From Ceratopteris richardii (lineage: Eukaryota; Streptophyta; Polypodiopsida; Polypodiales; Pteridaceae): a stretch of DNA of 64,000 bases. The stretch is taken from assembly GCA_020310875.1 (NCBI GenBank), contig CM035407.1, positions 72,731,721 through 72,795,720 of the forward strand, written 5' to 3'. A program made the position numbers and the translations under genes. Below are positions 36,784 to 52,893 of this stretch, one piece after another (position 1 is the stretch's first letter; each line of letters begins with the position of its first letter). The notes below the pieces were generated by a model. It did no database searches, was not told the DNA's origin, and worked only from the letters and a program-made list of their open reading frames with translations.

Positions 36784-38870
36784 TTTTTTTTTTCAAGAAA
36801 AGGAAGTTCCGCCTTGGCCTACTCCCATGGACTTTAATTAAAAAGGAAAAGGTTACAAGTGAATGGGACTAGTGCCCTTGGGACCCCCTAATCCCACAAA
36901 GTAGGGGCAAACCATGTAGATCTAGAGTGCATTGCAAAGGAGGTTAATAACCCTCTCGTCCCCCTCATGTGGGGCCCACCTGGGTTTAAGCTTGTTGTTC
37001 TTGATGGGAAACACTTTATGATGCCCAAAGGGTGGAGACCTATTGCAATTGGATATTCTTTTGCCAAGGAGGAAGAAAGACTTCTTGATCGATCACTCTT
37101 TAGGAGGGTTTCCAAAATTGTAGGCACACCTCTCCCTCCAAATCTTCTAGAGGGTTTCCCCTCTTATAGCATTCTACGGTGCTGCTAGGATGTTGATCGC
37201 TTCACCCAGAAGAGCTTGCTTCCAAGTGATTTGTTCCTGCATTCTCAAAATACTCCCAAGGGTCTGCTAGAGCCAGAGAGACTTGGGCATTGCGAAGAAG
37301 ACGTGACCCAAATCCTCAAATCACGACAGAGCCCCACAAATTTTGTTAGCCTTTAGATTGGTCCATATGCCATGGTGGGGAATTTGCCACATGAGCAGTG
37401 ACTTCTTGATCTCGATGAGGGGATGCCAGAATGACATGAACTTCAAATCCCAATGTAGTCGTGTCCAAGTCAGGCAGCACTTCTTGTTAAGGGTGATATG
37501 GTTGTCCATGTTCACCTTGATTATAGGGATTTTGGATAAGCCATTGCCATTATGCCAAATAAAACCCTCATGGCACGGTGGATCTTGCCCAATGAGAAGT
37601 TGAGTTTTAGATCGTTCCCAAGCAATAAATCTACTCTAAAGGAGAGTCCGTTCTTCATAGTTCACTCTTAGTTCAGGGTTTATGTCCTCATAGCCAATCC
37701 ATTGGTTAGTTTCTTGTTTCGAGAGGTGTTTCCAAAGTCTGAAATTCTTGTTCGAGAGCCTTTTAGCCTTTTGGAGGTCCCAGGAAGCCACACCCCTAAT
37801 GCAAATGATCGGAAACTAGATTGAGTCATTTTATTTGATATCGGCTGCCCATTTCCAATCTTCTCTAATTATGATAAATTGTTTGAACTTGTTCCAAGTC
37901 TTCCATAAGAAGCAAAAGATTTGAGCCTTTAGGGGAAACTAGAATTGGGGAGAAAAGAAGAGTAAGGAGGTGCAACTCTTGCCAATGAGGGAGGCCCATC
38001 AGCATAATCACTTTCTTGTTCTTGAAAATGAGCTTGGCCCAAGAAGTCTCGTAGTTGCACCAAGCCCTAAAGATCCATTTTGCCACCAGCTTGTGAGCCA
38101 TGCCTTCAATATCTTTAATACCCAGACCCCCACAATTCTTTTGACTGATGCAGGTAGACCATTTAATTTCAGGAACCCCCCTTCTATTGTGGTCCCCCCT
38201 CGAGAGAGAGTTTTTGCATATTCTTTCCAATTTGCTAAGCTCTTGATCCTTCGATCTCCAACAAGAGACAAAGTAGATTCTCGATGAGATGCGGAAGGTG
38301 TTAATTACAATGGCACACCCTGTGAGGTTGACTTGCATGCCCTTCCACTAGGCTAACTTGTTTTCTATTTTGGAAAGGATCTAACTCCATCGTTGCTCCA
38401 TCGAGACACCAAAGACCATTGGAATACCAAGTAGGCAAAAGATAGGTTTTGGAACCAGATGCCTACTAGAATGTGTCAAGGCACCTCCAAAAGGTTTGAG
38501 TGCTAGTCAAATCAACATGCACAAATGCATTCATGTCATCTGCAAATAGCCTCATGATCATATGGCCTTGGTTGAGAGGTAGAGAGAGACCTCTAATGTG
38601 GCCAATTTCCATGTGATGTTGCAACAGCTGAGTGAGCCCCTCTGTGGAAATAGCAAAAAGCAGAGGGGCCAATGGGCACCCTTGCCTAATAGAGCATTTT
38701 AATGTGATAGCCTTCAAAAACTCTCTTGAGGATGCGACACATCTCTTTAGTAGGTTTGTCGGCCTTACCCACCCACCACTCTTTAAAGTATACTTGTAGG
38801 TTTTCCCTTTGTATTTCTTCCTCATACCTCAGCATGGCTCTGATTTTCCATAAGCCCATCTAGTATTCAT
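36784..38870 (-). mobile_element. L1-type LINE, 5'-truncated and decayed
   Basis: The minus strand shows a reverse-transcriptase block near 38500-38720 (RQGCPLAPLLFAISTEGL, then LFADDM). A C-terminal region at about 37870-38260 reads W-S-T-C-I-S, N-C-G-G-L-G-I-K-D and M-A-H-K-L-V-A-K-W-I-F-R. A zf-RVT-like tail follows near 37320-37515 (W-H-P-L-I-E-I-K-K-S-L-L-M-W). A run of ten T on the plus strand (36784-36793) is the poly(A) end. The endonuclease and N-terminal part are missing. Several in-frame stops and frame changes make it inactive. The conserved FADD catalytic motif is preserved. Confidence 0.8.
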
Positions 38871-39296
38871 AGTTCCCCTTGTCCACTTCCTCCTCAAGAT
38901 ACAAGAGCTATCGATAAAGCTTCTCTTTTTGCCTCCTCTCAACATTGCAAAGCATCTTGTGAGTCTTGACACATGGAAAACTGGATGTAGGTTTGTTGGC
39001 CTTATCCCATCAATACAAAGAAGGAAATAGAGTCTCTTGTTTGCTTCCTCTTAAGGACAAGACACATCTCTTTAGTACGTTTGTTGGCCTTACCTGCCCA
39101 CCACTCTTTAAAGTATAATTGTAGGTTTTCCCTTTGTATTTCTTCCTCATATCTCAGCATGACTCTGATTTTCCATAATCCCATCTGGTATTCATAGTTC
39201 CCTTTGTCCACTTCCTCCTCAGTATGCAAGAGCTGCCAATAAAGCTTCTCTTTTTGCCTCCTCTCAACATTGCAAAGCATCTTGTGAGTCTTGACC
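38736..39296 (-). repeat. Duplicated LINE segment (about 235 bp, offset 325 bp)
   Basis: 38736-38969 and 39061-39296 are about 90% alike; both run from GACACATCTCTTTAGTA to GTGAGTCTTGAC. They are separated by about 90 bp unrelated to the unit. The right copy stays open as a 98-codon minus frame; the left copy joins the RT block. Confidence 0.85.
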
Positions 39297-39302
39297 ATAA
39301 TT

Positions 39303-40042
39303 TGATGAGTGTTCTCAACTGCAACCCTCTTGTCAGGGGAGCACTAGATTGTGCTCTCTGACTACAGTAGAAAAGAATTCGGAAATACAATTCTAATTAC
39401 AAGAGCACCCACGAAGGAAAAACGATACAAGAATATGTGATTGGTACAAGACATCCCACAACCTGGGATTGATAGGTATGAATAACTCAACTAGAGATGA
39501 TACTGGAGATCCCACAATCTGGGATTGTAAGTATGAAAAAAGATATGTGAATTACAAGAACTCCCTTTTGGAAGATGAACTAGATACAAGAAAGAACTTG
39601 ACAAGATCTCGTACTACGAGATTACAAGAGAAGGAGACAGGATGTCCAAGAACTATAATAGACGAGATTGGAACAAGGAACAAGGCAAGAACTAGAACTA
39701 GAACTAGAACTTGGAGGGTACTTACTTGGTGGTCACGACTCCTTGAGCTCCCAAGACTGGTATTGGCAAGGCTGAGTATGTATGTGGCCAAGACCTCCTT
39801 ATATATAATTTCGAAGGCAATTCCCAAGGGCCGTTGCGAGCTGATGATATCATCAATGATGTCAATAATCCGAACAAGACCTCTAGATGACAAAATTTAG
39901 CAAATAGATAGTCGATCTTAGGGTTTTGGCACGTTTCAAATGCAGCAAAAACATTGATTTCTCCTAATTTTGAACCAATCATGAGATATAGGATTCACAT
40001 GGAATCTGAGGTTCAAGATAGTTTCCTTTTTCCATTACATCA
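39303..40042 (-). repeat. 3' LTR of the chromovirus-type element
   Basis: The minus strand starts TGATGTAATGG after the polypurine tract and ends near CACTCATCA, so the ends form TGATG...CATCA. A minus-strand TATA-like TATATATAAGGAGG lies near 39810. Length is about 740 bp. It abuts the duplicated LINE segment. Confidence 0.7.
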
Positions 40043-41305
40043 CCTCCCCCTCAAGTGACAAGTTCCACGAGGAGCGGTCATGTTCTATGGTCTCGGATTC
40101 ATTGGGTTTCTCTTATGGAATTCTCCAACCATGATTGGTGCTCTCTGAAGGTTTTCTACAAGTTCCCAAGTACTATCAATCATGTCATATCCTTTCTAAT
40201 GAATAAGGTACTCCAATCTTCCTCGGGATATTCTCGAATCTAGGACATGCTCGACTTCAGTACCAACATGGACACATGGAAAACTAGATGTATTCTCATG
40301 GTACTTGGTAGCTAGTGCTTGAAGGTGACTGGATTAATCTTGGCCAAGATGATGAATGGACCAAATCTTTGATGATCTAACTTTGCACAAGGCCTTGAAG
40401 TTTGCAAATTGGTTCTGAGTAACCATACTTTATCCCCAATTTGATATCATGGATTTTGAACACGATGTTGATCTGCATAGTACTTAGAATGTTCTTGAGC
40501 TTTATGGATCTCTTCCTTGAGTTCTTTGTGAATTTCCATGAGGTACTGGGACTTATCTCTGGCAGTTGGGTTGTTGACATGATTTGAGAGTTGTATATCC
40601 ATCCTTGGATGTTGTCCATAATTTGCAAAGAACGGAGTTTGCTTAGTAGATGCATGAACACTATTATTATAGGAAAACTTTACAAAGGGTAACAACTCAA
40701 ACCAATCATTTTGGTGATAGTTGCTTGTGCAGCGGAGATATTGCGCTAGGACTTGATTCACCCATTCTGTTACTCCATCAGTCTGTGGATGATTTATTGT
40801 AGATAGTTTAACTTGAACACGAAGGAGCTTGCAAAAACTATTCCAAAAGCTAGATATGAACTGTGGATCTCGATCACTAACAATATCATCACGCAATCCA
40901 TGAAGCCTAAAGATGTATTTGAGAAAAATTCTAGCAGTGGTTGCACCTGTGATTGCCTTGGTAGTTGGAATGAAGTGTGCCATCTTTGTGAATCTATCCA
41001 AAATAACAAGAATGACATCATACTTATCTAATTTGGTATATATATGATGAAATCCATAGACAATGAAGCCCATGACCTTTTTGGAATAGGTAAAGCTTGC
41101 AAGAGGCCATGAGGTTTATGTCACGGTACCTTACATCTATTGCAAGTGTCACATGTTCAGATATATTCTTTGACTTCCTTCCACATTTGAGGCCACAAAA
41201 AATCCCTTGATATGAGTTCTATTGTTTTACTTACTCCAAAATGTCATGCTGCAAGGTTGTGATGTTGTTGAAGTATTTGGATCTTGGGATTTCCTGAAGG
41301 GACAT
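39303..41305 (-). mobile_element. Chromovirus-type Ty3/gypsy 3' part
   Basis: The minus strand shows an integrase zinc region near 41100-41300 (CDTCNRC), core 41073-40447 (VILDRFTKMAHFIP, SDRDPQF, NHPQTDGVTEWVN) and a chromodomain-like stretch near 40190-40270 (VEHVLDSRI, LEYLIH). A polypurine tract (GAGGGGGAGG, 40043-40053) and an LTR at 39303-40042 follow. Sequence upstream of the integrase is cut off by the element starting at 41306. It is a broken fossil with several disruptions. Confidence 0.8.
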
Positions 41306-43613
<2,308 letters not shown>

Positions 43614-43618
<5 letters not shown>

Positions 43619-44393
43619 TATAACTTGGAGACATTTTCCAAGTTCCAGGTGATTCATGAATCTTCAGTTTTTTTGATGATAGGCCTTGAACCATGATATG
43701 ATGACTAAGAGAAACTCCTCCATAATCTCCAATTGTACTGCACTTCATTTGTTTTGTCTTCTTTTGGGGCATAGTGACCATCTCATAGGGATACCTTAAA
43801 TCCTTCATTAGAATATTATCTCCTCCATACTGCATCTTTTGTGTCTTTGTTTGAGCTACTTTATAAATTAATCTGCAAAATTTAATTTTTACTATTCCAA
43901 CTTCTTCATCCAATGGAACCCTCTCTTTCCAAAGACGTGCAGGTACTCCTTCCACGTCCTTGTAAAGCCCTGCACTTACTATCATAAAAATTGACATAAC
44001 AGATGATATCCATACCAGTATCCATAACAAACTAGCCCTTGATATAGGATTCGAAGTAGCTTCATCACTACTGCACTTAAGGGCTTTTCTTTTCTTCTCT
44101 CTTCTATGGCCTTTGACTGAGATTGTCTCACTTGAATCAGTAACCTGAATTATGTCCTCTTTTTCTTCATATTCTTCCTCTCTACTTGAGTTTGGAAAAA
44201 TTCCATAGCAGGAAGATGGGTCTTTTGCATGGAGCCAAGCCAACATGTTTTCCTCTTCATATAAATTTTCTTCTTCAAATAGATCTACTTCTAGGTTGTT
44301 CAACAGTTCTTCTTCCATACAAATACCAATTGTTTGCATCATGCTAGTATGTCTTTGGTTGTCTGGACCTTCTTCTAAAAATATCATTGGCAT
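43614..44393 (-). mobile_element. Unrecognised 259-codon ORF in the second long-LTR element
   Basis: The frame has an acidic first third (LLNNLEVDLFEEENLYEEEN), a basic patch (GHRREKKRKALK), then one hydrophobic stretch (ASLLWILVWISSVMSIFMIV) that could span a membrane. The C-terminal end overlaps sequence homologous to the pol tail of copy 1. I recognise no family. It may be captured sequence or a chance frame in a chimeric element; a membrane-type role is only inferred from hydrophobicity. Confidence 0.35.
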
Positions 44394-44439
44394 GCTTTAC
44401 TATGCTTTGGTTTGCCAGTGTTACAATGAAGTTGGTAGG

Positions 44440-47400
44440 TCTTGAAGGGTGTAGTCCAATCTTCCACTCCCAAGAACCCAATAAATGTTTAAATGCGCTA
44501 CTGACAGTTAGTCCCGCGTTTAACACTGCCGCCATCTGTGGGAAGGTGGCAACAGATCAGATTGTTGCAAATCGATTGTGGAAACGCGACTATAGATTGT
44601 GAATCGACAATATTATTACGCAAGTAGTACAAAAGATGATACATGCCGGTTACTCGATCTGGTGAGTCATATCCGAAGTATCGACAACCTTGGGTACCTA
44701 ATTTGCTAAGGACGCCTCTAGGAGGTAGAAGCGCAGATAGGTCTAACTCAGTTGCCAAGGAAGTGAAGAACATTAGAGGTGATTCCAACAGTATTTCGGT
44801 GGAACTTACTACATTTCTGGCAGATTCTGGTGCGATTTCGGCACAATCTATCGAAGAAATAGTGACTCCAGAGTCTGCGGATAGAAACATCTTGGCCAAA
44901 GAAATTAGTGAAGGTGAAAAAGCACCTTGTTTTGGTGAAAATTCGACACCTTCCGGTGTTATTTCGGTACCAGTTGCTGAGAGTTCACAGTCTTCCGGTG
45001 ACGGTTTACCATTTCTTGGTGGATCTTTAGTCCAATCGCCGCTATTTGGAGTAAGTACTCCTACATCTGATACCCAGGAGAAGGGTAGCTTGTTCGAAAC
45101 TGAAATCAGAAACATACTGAACGATATTGGTAAGTCGGAAAGTGTACAGACTGATGACACAGATTCAGACGGTTTAGATATTCAGCCTCGGGATACAGAA
45201 GATAGTCACAATACCACCGCCAGCATGATGAGTGGACAACAACAACAACAACAGCAGCAACATCAACATCTATTTCCATCCCGGCCGACTCCAACAGGAG
45301 TAACGTACACTAAATTCGGTGGATTCCCAGGTGATGACCCAAACGCACATGTAGGCACATTTGAGATAAGTTACGCAGTGCTCAATCATCCATCTGATCT
45401 GGCATATAAAGCTGTTGTATTCCAGTCGACATTGGTTAACGAAGCCGCCAGGTGGCTGAGAGAATATGATATTAACCATTTCGGCACCTATGAAGTAGTA
45501 AGGGATGCATTTTTGTAGAAGAATCCAGCCGAAATTTTCGATTACTTGCAAAACAATAGACAGAAGATGAATCAGAAAGTGAAGGAATATGCCACCCTAT
45601 TCAGAACGCATTTGAGGCAATTACCGCCAGCACACGCCAACCTACCGGATGACGTTATCACTCAATGGTTTATCAATGGTTTGACTCCACAACTTAAACA
45701 GATTATGATCATACGCTGTGTGGGAGCTATGACGCTAGATGCGGTGATTGCGATGGCTTTGCAGCTGGAAAACAAGGTTGGAGGATTTACAAAAGACCTG
45801 CAATGGTTAAAAGCAAGTAAAAATGTTGCAGAAGATCCGACCAGACAAATGTACTGCACCACGTGCAAGAATTCAGGGCATACCAGTGCCACTTGTGCCC
45901 TTAACTAGTTGTTTTGTGCTATCTGTAACAGGATAGGACATTCCACCGAAAACTACGCATACAACGCTAAAGTACAGGGAACAACAACAGTGAATGCAAT
46001 TATACAAGAACCAGGGCAGCCTGCCAATCACTATGTGCCTCCTCAAATGAGAAACAACCAGCAACAGGGCTACCGAAATTACAGAGGACAAAGAAACAAT
46101 AACTACAATGCAAACCATTGGCAAGCAGGACGAGCAGAGGAAAATACTAATTTGCCACCACCTCGCTGCCATTTTTGCGGTGAATTTGGCCACATTAGAA
46201 GTTTTTGTAAAGATGTAGCTGAATAAGATCAGAGGAAGAAAGAGCACCAGAACCCTATGACAAATATGGTCTAGATCACACCCATAGAGACACAAGCTGC
46301 CGTAGTTCAGACCAGATCCGGTAGGCCATTACAACCAGCAGCTGAAATATTTGAACCAGGCATCCTAGAACAGCAAAGAACATATGACAAGGCTAGTCAG
46401 TGGACCACCTCAGAACCTCCAGTGTTCCCAGATCCTATTCTGGTGACACAAGTTCCACTGTCAAAGGAAACTGCACAGGAGCAAGAGTCAATTCCAGTAA
46501 CCGACGCATCATCTTCAGAATCAGTGAAAGAAACAAGTCAAGTAAATCAAGCATGGGAAATCTTATCTAAAGCGTCCATTACTCTTCCTCTTGGACAGTT
46601 ACTTGCACTAGTACCAGGAGTCCGCCAACAATTCCAGCAACAGTTTAGTACTGAGTTTGCCTGCATTTTGGCAACAGCAACAGTACAACCAGAAACTGAC
46701 ACTACGGTGGATCATTCGGTCCCATTGATTACGGTGTGGTACAAAAATCATAAAATTAATCAAGTACTAATTGATGGAGGGTTTGGTGTAAACATTGCTA
46801 CTGTCGCACTGTGTAAAAAGTTAGGAAGGACGAAAATTGAGCCTGTCCAGTTTTTTGTAAGGATGGCTGATCAGTCCAGAGTCCACCCAGTAGGACTAGT
46901 ACGAGATGTTCCCATAACTTTGCAAGGTACAACATTTAAGATGACCTTCTTTGTCTTAGAACTACCAAAATCTAGCTTGGATTATAATCTGCTTTTTGGC
47001 CGTCCTTGGTTGAAACAAGCCAAGGTGATACAAGATTGGTCCGCACAGGAACTCACTTTCAAGGACAATAATCGTAAATATGTTCTCAAGTTAGATGCTA
47101 TCCAGCCTTGTGAATTACATGCTAGACCTTATTTTGCAGAACCAGTTCATATGTTAGATGGTTTGTTAGATGATGAAGAAGAAGAGTTTTTGAAGAATAA
47201 TATTGATTTGATCTCCCTAGGAACTGTTGATCTACAATCTGTGGTAGATAATTCGAATCCGGCAGTTTGTACAGTGATACCTGTGACTGAAGAAGACAAG
47301 GAAGAAGATACTGCTGCTATAGATGATGTTGATCTACAACAACTATTAAAATCAGCTGATGTTACAGAGAAGTTCCGACAATTCTATGTTCCAGAAGATC

Positions 47401-50400
47401 AGTTGATCACCTATAATTTAGGAGATGAAGAAAATCCACGTCCTGTCAAGATAAAGGAAAGCTTACCTGAAGTATTTCAAGCAAATCTGATCCAGTTACT
47501 TCGTGAGTTCGCTGATGTTTTTGCATGGGATTACAAAGATATGAAGGGTTTGGACCCCCGCATTTATCAACATAGGGTCATGCTGAAGCCGGAAGCAAAA
47601 CCAATCAAACAACCCAGCTACCGGATGAATCCGAATTATGCAGCACAGGTAAAGGCAGAGCTGGATAGGTTATTAAAAGTTGGATTCATTGTACCAGTAG
47701 AGCATGCGGAATGGATATCACCCATTGTTATCGTCCCTAAAAAGAATAAACAGCTACGCATATGTGTGGACTACCGGAAACTGAATGCAGCTACGGTGCC
47801 AGATCCGTTTCCCCTTCCATTTCTTGACACCATGCTTGACAGAGTAGCAGGACATGAAATGTACTCATTCTTAGATGGATACAGTGGGTATAATCAGGTC
47901 AGAATGGTTGAGGAAGATATACCAAAAACAGCGTTCATCACCAATTGGGGTGTCTTTGCTTGTACTGTTATGTGGTTTGGAGTAAGAAATGCCCCCAGTA
48001 CTTTCCAAAGGTGTATGGAGGAAATATTCTCCCCCTATCTTACCTCTTTCATGCAAGTATATCTTGATGATTTCTCTGTGTTCGGTAGGATGGTAGCACA
48101 CTTGTTCCATTTACGGTGCTGCTTTGAGAAATGCAGAGAATACAGACTCTGTCTGAACCCGAACAAATCTGTGTTTGCAGTTTCATGTGGAGAGTTTCTT
48201 GGTCATACTGTATCTGCACAGGGCATACAAGTCGACCCAGATAAGGTAGCAGTTGTGTTAGAAGCACCTGTACCTACTACACCAAAGGAAGTAATGTGTT
48301 TCATGGGTCAAGTGAGATGGCATGGTCGTCATTTACGGTGGCTTGCTCATTTAGCCATTCCACTCAATCAATTAATCACGAAGACTCCTAAACAGTTTGA
48401 TTGGACTCCAGAATGTCAAACAACATTTGATCGTCTAAAGTGCTTATTAACACAGGTACCAATTTTACAGCCTCCTGACTGGGATCGCCCATTTCATGTC
48501 TTCGTAGATGCATCAGATATTGCCATTGGCAGTGTTCTGATGCAACAAACCGATAAGTGGTTCCGGCCTATTTACTATGCGAGTAGAAGACTGCTCTTGC
48601 AGAAAAGAATTACTCTGTAACCGAAAGAGAATGTTTGGGTTTAGTGTATTCGGTAAAGAAATTCAGACACTATTTACTTGGCCGCAGATTTACTTTTCAT
48701 GTAGATCATGCTGCACTTGTCTATCTGGTACGACAACAGCATTTAGGTGGTCGATTAGCGCGTTGGGTTCTACTTTTACAAGAATTTGATTTTGAAGTAA
48801 TCCCTTGGCCCGGCAACTCACATGCCTTAGCAGATTTTCTTTCTCGCTTAGATTCCGGTGAAGCTCCGGTCGGTGTTGATGACACCACACCAGCGATTTA
48901 TAGTACTGAACCAACTAATGATGAAGAAGTAATTCCTTCGGTGCCAACTAATTACTATGATTAGTTGTTAACTTTTTTGACTGATGGATTTCTTCCTTCT
49001 ACAACATCTCTTGCAATGCGTAGAAAGATGGGAGTGTACAGTCGCAAATTTCGGTTAATTGCTGGAGAATTAAACTACATGGATCACACTCGAGTTCTAC
49101 TTCGTTGTATTCCTCCACACGAAGTTAACTCAGTCATTACTCTGGCTCACTCAATTCCTTCCGGTGGACACTTTGCAGTAGATTTAACGCACCGGAAAAT
49201 TCTGCAAAGTGGACTTTGGTGGCCTACTATGTACAGGGATGTATCTCAGTTTGTCAAACAATGTGATACTTGTCAGAGGACTGGAAAACCTTTACAACAC
49301 CATTTTTTCCCTCTACAACCTGTCTTGTCATTGGAACGTTTTCAGAAGTGGGGTCTAGATTTTATTGGACCTATTACACCTCCAACAATTCTCAGTAATA
49401 ATCGTTATATTTTGACATGTGCAGATTATGCTACCAGATGGGCAGAAGCATGGGCTTTAAGGTCTACCACAGCTGTTTCGGTGGCAAAGTGTCTAATGAA
49501 AGATGTCTTTCCGCGTTTTGGCTTACCTCTAGAGCTTGTTACAGATCAAGGCACTCATTTTGTCAACAATTTAGTGAAAGTACTCACACATTCTTTTCAG
49601 ATTATGCACAAATTCAGCTCACCATATTATCCTCGTGCTAATGGTTTGGCTGAAAGTACAAACAAAACCTTGTTGAATATGCTTCGAAAATTAATTCTGG
49701 AAGCACCAAAAAGATGGGATCAATTGTTACCTGCAGTATTATGGGCATACCGGACTACGTACAAGGTAGCAACAGGATTAACCCCTTTCAAACTAGCTTA
49801 TGGATTGGAAGCCATAGCACCAATGGAGATTGTTGTGCCAAGTTTACGTGTAGCTCTCACTCAGAAATTTATACCAGAAGATTCTTTATCATTTCGGCTA
49901 GATACACTCAGAGAAATGGATGAGCATCGATGGACAAGTTTTCTGACTATCCAGGAAGTTCAGTTAAGACAAGCTCGAACACATGATCGATATCTAAAAA
50001 CTCCAGTTTTTATGGTGGGGCAACTTGTACTCTTTTACAATGCAAAGTCAAATCGCTCTGCTGGCAAATTCAAGATACGATGGTTTGGTCCCTACCAGAT
50101 TTCTAAATAGGTGGGCCCAGCCACTTTTTGGTTGACTACTTTGACCGGACTACCTCTTCCAAAGGTGTTAAATGGTTCAAAGCTGCGACCGTATCAACAA
50201 GCATCGGATCCGCACTAAAACGTTCTATGGATTGGCCGCGTATTTTGCGTTTTCTTCTCTTTTCTTTTTTTTTGTTTGTTTTTGCGCGCTTAGTAAAATA
50301 AGTCTGTAAATATCCCCGTTTTAATACCTAATTATGCTCAACAGCCGCCCGACATTATCGTTCTGCTCATGCATGCACACCAAAGCTATGAAGTTAGCAT

Positions 50401-51594
50401 CTCAATGTCGCACGATGATTAGTGATTTTGATTGCTCTCCACTGCGATGCATCTACTTAACCTTCTCCGTTTCGCCAAAAATCGCTATTATGTTTGTGTG
50501 ATTTGTGTGATTGTGTATACCCTGTGCGTTTGTGTCTTGTTTTGCTTTTTCTGTGTGCACCATGGAAGCTCTGGCAAACTTCGCCGCTTTCCGTGACGGA
50601 CTCCCTGCCGATGTAGGAGAGTTCCTGCGCACCCGTGGGTTGGTCAATTTCGCTGAACTGCCGTGGCATTCAGTGGATTGCCACCCGTTCTATGCCCAGA
50701 TAATCGCCACCATCGCTAACACACCTGCCACCGAGCAGAGTTGGGCGATCACATCCCTCCCTCCCGAACCGTAATCACATTCCAGGCCTTTGTTGATGCG
50801 TTTCGACTCCCTCGGCAAGGTCGGGAAAATGGCCCAAATCTACCGATTTCCACCATGAATCAATTATTCCCTAGGAGCTCATCCAATGAATATGCAATAC
50901 TCTCTCACCCTGAACCTGAAAGATCTGCGCTACAATTCTTAGTAGCCATTCTTAATCTGCAGAAACGAACCTATGGCATCTCTCGGCCTTTCTATTCGGC
51001 AATAGATTTGGCTGCGAGAGAGCCTGTAAATTTTGCATCCTACTTCTTTCGCCGCATTCACAAAGAATGCATTGCAATCATCAAGCAGGTCAACAAGGGA
51101 GACATGCCAAGGTCCAGACTACCGCACATCATATCCTTTTTATTCCCGACTATTCTAGCAGCACAACCACCACCCCGAGGACCCATTCTACGCCATAAGG
51201 AATCTGCACAAATATTAGAAGACGATGAAGAAGAAGATGAAGAGATTTTCCACCTTCTCCGCCAGAAAAGAATCAGGATAAGTTCATCCGATAGTGAAGT
51301 ACAGGGGTCAGCCGCAAATGACAAGGCAGACGACAAAGCAGAAGAAGCAAACGAAGAAGAAACCTTTACACCGCAACCTCCATGCATCATGAGTCTTCAG
51401 CACAGTCCTCTTCAGAACAACAACAAGAGCAGGAGGCTCCCACCGAATCTGACACAAGCTCATCAAAAGAAGCATCTCAGCAGCAATCGGAGCAGGAAGA
51501 GCAAGGAGACGAAGAACATATAATTAAAGAAGTTTTCAAAGAACTGCTTAAAGCAGTCGAGTCCACAGCTGTCGACACTGCTAACACAACACAA
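44440..51594 (+). mobile_element. Old Ty3/gypsy element (Tat/Athila-like), left portion
   Basis: A short LTR remnant ending GCGTTTAACA (about 44523) is followed by a primer-site-like GCCGCCATCTGTGGGAAGGT. Gag then starts at 44643 (MPVTRSGESYPKYRQ). Zinc knuckles lie near 45850-46210, protease near 46780 (LIDGGFGVNI), RT near 47600-48100 (YLDDFSVFG), RNase H, integrase (LDFIGPITPP, TDQGTHFVNN) to about 50110, and a third ORF from ATG 50561. It matches the young element at 51595-63736 part by part. It is broken, with roughly half a dozen disruptions, and is itself interrupted by the young copy; it resumes at 63737. Confidence 0.88.
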
Positions 51595-52893
51595 TGTTAG
51601 ACGGCCGCCGAACAAAGGACAATTGTACTTAGACAGAGGTTTTTAATGTAGAAACAATTGTACTTAGACAGAGGTTTTAATGTAGAAAGAACCCTTCTGA
51701 CAGTACGCGGTAAAGAAAGATTCGCGTAAAGCCTTGTAACAAAACTCTATTTAAAGCGATCAGAGAGAGCAGTAGTAGCAGAGGTAGGCAAAGAGCCCAG
51801 AGAGCCCCTCGCTCCCCGTGTTTTTTGGAAGTTGCGAATACATTGTGAGAATTCCCGTTTTGGGGGTTACTTTACTGCTTCTACTGTGTGCAACGAATAG
51901 AGTGTCTTGGTTCCGTCCTGCCTGTGCACCTTCTCTGTGTAATCATTCGACTGTGTATGTGTGATACACTGTGTGTTACGAGTCGGCACTACGATTGTGA
52001 GAAGTCTGTTCGGTAATGAGTTAAAGAGTCCCCTGTGTTTTGGGAATTGCACATATAAGTGTTGTGTGTGTAGAACGAGAGTAACTCTGCTCTGTTTCGT
52101 CTGCTCCCTCCCCTCTCCTGTGTATGTGCTTGTGTGCGTATGTGTGTTATACGCAGTGTTACAATTGATGCGGTGTTGCAGAGATTTCACCCGGTAATGA
52201 TTTAAGTACTTCCTAAGCGTTAGTCGACAGGAATGCGTTTGTCTGATCGTCCTTCTGAGGAACACGGACGCATGGAGAACTAACATGGTTCGGTGGTGAG
52301 TTATGAGTTTCTGTGAATGGCTGAGCAGGTAATGTATCTATGTTCAGATTAGTACCAGTAGTGTCCTGAATGCGAGTAGGATGATGATAAAGTGCGCGAC
52401 AAGTTATAGTCAGTAGGTCTTGCCATTTGAATGTGGTACTCGGTAAAGTCGTAATTTGTACAGAAGGATTTCGTGTTAAGTCATCAGCGGTGTGCTCTGT
52501 GTATCGATTCTCAGTCCGGATTACTGCTCAACTGTTATAGCAGGTAGATCTTGGAGTACGGGATTCTAAGACGTTGATAGCCTTGGTTGATCAGAAGCAA
52601 CTACTGAGCTAAGACGTGCTGACCGAGTAACGAGCGAGTGAGAAGTTGGGAAAATAGTATAGGGCCTCTGTCTAACAGACCCCTACCACTCCCAAGGACC
52701 CACGTGGCTAGAGTCAATCTATTTTTACGGTAAGATTAAATACAGAAAAAGAGAGACTCGGAAATATCTGGTACGCAGGTGTGGAACCAGATTCTGGAGT
52801 CTCCGAAGGGTTGTTGCGTTGAAGTAGTACTTAACGACCGCGGTAGGAAATTAACACTTACGATAATCATAAACGACGAGTTAACCTTTAACA
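51595..52893 (+). repeat. 5' LTR of the young gypsy element
   Basis: It starts TGTTAGACGGCCGCC and ends AACCTTTAACA. A 33-bp tandem repeat near its start (around 51618-51685, ACAATTGTACTTAGACAGAG units) precedes a TATA-like CTATTTAAAGCG at about 51748. Confidence 0.95.

Noticed and set aside
51867-52286. A 139-codon minus-strand frame in the LTR, repeated exactly at 62710-63129
   Set aside because: It recurs only because both LTRs are near-identical; it lies antisense in non-coding LTR sequence and shows no domain.
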